A stretch of 6,091 nucleotides of DNA from an uncultured delta proteobacterium (GTDB lineage Bacteria > RBG-13-61-14 > DRUE01), in the NCBI GenBank assembly GCA_903897985.1, contig CAIUDS010000208.1, forward strand, positions 1 through 6,091. Direction: 5' to 3'. The notes below the pieces were generated by a model. That model worked only from the letters and a program-made list of their open reading frames with translations. It did not search any database and had not been told where the DNA came from. Positions 4,736 through 6,091 of this stretch are shown here, one piece after another (position 1 is the first letter of the stretch; every line of letters starts with the position of its first letter). The position numbers were made by a program, and so were the translations under genes.

Positions 4736-6091
4736 CTATTTCAACCCGATCCCTTCGCTCACGCCGGGCTCGCGCAATTCCTTGATGATGGCCAGCCGGT
4801 TGATCTGGTTGGTGCCCTCGTAAATCTGGGTCAGCTTGGCGTCGCGCCAGCATTTCTCGATCCCCCACTCGCGGTTCAACGCGTCTTCTCCCAGGATTTC
4901 CATGGCCATCCGGCAGACGCTCACCGCGGTGTCCGAACCGCTCACCTTGGCGATCGAGCTGAGCCGCACCGCTTGGGATCTCACCGAGAGCGGAACTTTT
5001 TCCTCCGCCCGCTCCCGCATGAACCGATACATGCGGTCCCAGATGGGCAGTCCCGAAAACGACCGCCGGACTCGGTATGGGAATAAGAGCGTGGCAATTC
5101 TGCTGGCCGGTTCGGCCAGGATTCTGGGCATGTGCTCGGAATCAAAATAAAAGGCCGCGTCATACACGGCCTGCCGGCTGAGATGAATCTGGCGCAGCAT
5201 CTCGGCCAGGAGATATTGCACCCGCTGGTCCTCGATCAGATGTTTGCCTTTGCGCCGGGTGCTCGCGGCATAATAATAAGCCCGCTCGAATGCGCCTCTT
5301 GCGATCCCATTGGCGATGGCTCCGACCGGTCCGCGGCTCGCGGAAAGGATCACCATGGTATGAAGCATGCCCTCGCCTTCCTCGCCCAGCCGGTCCCGCT
5401 CCGGAACAAACACATCCTCGAATACCACCTCCGCGGCCGGGCAGGCCTTCTGGCCCATCTTCTCCTCCACCCGGCCGATGCTGAGTCCCTTGGCATCCCC
5501 CGGCACCACGAACGCGCTGAAGCTTTCAAACGGCTTCTTCCGGTCCACCGCCGCGGTCACAAAATGGGTTTTGGCCACGCTCCCGTTCGAGATGAAGCAT
5601 TTCCGGCCATTGAGCAGATAGCCGCCGCTTACCTTTTTCGCTTCCAGGCTCAGCCTGGCCGCGCATAAACCTTCCGCGTCTTCAACATCCGAGCCCGCAC
5701 TCGGCTCCGTAATATCCAGCGAAAAGAGCCAAGGCTCCCCTTTTTTCTCCTCCTCCACAATCCGGCCCAGGTATCGGTCAATCACCTCCATGTCCAGGCT
5801 CAGGCCGATGGCGCAGAAACCGAGCGCATGCGCCCCGAAAATGTTGGCAATGCCCGCGCAGGCCGCGCACATCTCCTCGATCACCAGGCTCATGCCCACG
5901 CCCAGATAGCCCTGGCCGCCCACCGGTTTGGGCACGGCAAACCCCATCCAGCCGTCTTTCGCCCCCTCCCGCGCAATCTCCCAGTCAAAATATTTTGGGT
6001 CCGCGAATACTTTTTCCTCGATCTCAAGCGAACGCGGCCAGATTTTCTGCCGGGCGAACTTCCGCGCCCGGTTCAGCACCTGTTCCAGTTC
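4736..6091 (-). CDS. acyl-CoA dehydrogenase with enlarged C-terminal domain, 5' end missing
   Basis: An FAD flavoprotein that should oxidise an acyl-CoA to the 2-enoyl-CoA and pass electrons to ETF. In the window 451 residues are read from the first visible codon. A GTG at 6079 could act as a start, but the frame is open upstream and ELEQVLNRARKFARQKIWP looks like a point inside the first helical domain, so the true start probably lies outside. Motifs seen: TEPSAGSD (128-135), FISNG (166-170), MGQKACPAAEVVFEDVFVP (212-230), the helical-domain opening SASRGPVGAIANGIARGA (250-267), EDQRVQYLLAEM (287-298), and QIYEGTNQINRLAI (422-435). Glu425 in that last motif is the expected catalytic base, at the MCAD Glu376 position. 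The AEM-to-IAK interval is about 80 residues against about 30 in MCAD, an insertion of about 50 residues around 314-375. Substrate chain length is unknown, and no etf genes are nearby. Confidence 0.93.
   Translation of the reverse strand, partial: ELEQVLNRARKFARQKIWPRSLEIEEKVFADPKYFDWEIAREGAKDGWMGFAVPKPVGGQGYLGVGMSLVIEEMCAACAGIANIFGAHALGFCAIGLSLDMEVIDRYLGRIVEEEKKGEPWLFSLDITEPSAGSDVEDAEGLCAARLSLEAKKVSGGYLLNGRKCFISNGSVAKTHFVTAAVDRKKPFESFSAFVVPGDAKGLSIGRVEEKMGQKACPAAEVVFEDVFVPERDRLGEEGEGMLHTMVILSASRGPVGAIANGIARGAFERAYYYAASTRRKGKHLIEDQRVQYLLAEMLRQIHLSRQAVYDAAFYFDSEHMPRILAEPASRIATLLFPYRVRRSFSGLPIWDRMYRFMRERAEEKVPLSVRSQAVRLSSIAKVSGSDTAVSVCRMAMEILGEDALNREWGIEKCWRDAKLTQIYEGTNQINRLAIIKELREPGVSEGIGLK

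Noticed and set aside
4490..5086. Plus-strand open frame of 198 codons across the GT2/dehydrogenase boundary
   Set aside because: It is antisense to two well-supported genes, has no ribosome binding site and no recognisable domain.

Overview
This 6.1-kb, GC-rich window reads as chromosomal DNA from a Gram-negative-type bacterium, probably an uncultured lineage known from metagenomes. The gene mix fits that: an envelope-type C-terminal processing protease, a TMTC-like membrane glycosyltransferase with TPRs, the start of a site-2 protease, and a long acyl-CoA dehydrogenase. I lean weakly towards a deep-branching phylum such as Omnitrophota, Elusimicrobiota or Desulfobacterota, but nothing here fixes the taxonomy. 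There is no rRNA, tRNA, insertion sequence, CRISPR array or phage gene.

Layout. Positions 1-1107 (minus) hold the first 369 codons of a CtpA-type S41 peptidase; its 3' end lies outside the window. A divergent control region (1108-1227) holds a near-consensus sigma-70 promoter for that gene and, facing the other way, an extended -10 for a 544-residue GT-C/TPR protein (1228-2862, plus). Next come a HinT-type HIT protein (2966-3310) and the glycine-cleavage H protein (3381-3773), each with its own TTGACA-type promoter and good ribosome binding site. At 3845-3982 is a well-initiated but abruptly cut 45-residue N-terminus of an M50 site-2 protease, the clearest anomaly here. After a 21-nt convergent gap the minus strand carries a probable two-gene operon, read from the right: an acyl-CoA dehydrogenase (6091-4736, 5' end outside the window) and, 9 nt later, a GT2 polyprenol-phosphate-sugar-type glycosyltransferase (4726-4004).

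How the genes relate. Three are envelope or glycan genes (S41 protease, GT-C/TPR protein, GT2 enzyme). A GT2 enzyme of this kind could supply polyprenyl-phosphate-linked sugar to a GT-C enzyme such as the TMTC-like protein; this is inference from families only, as the two are not in one operon. HinT, GcvH and the acyl-CoA dehydrogenase are ordinary metabolic genes. I see no convincing new multi-gene system. The points most worth following are the broken M50 gene, the possible leaderless start of the GT-C/TPR gene, the hairpins around hinT, and the enlarged C-terminal region of the dehydrogenase.
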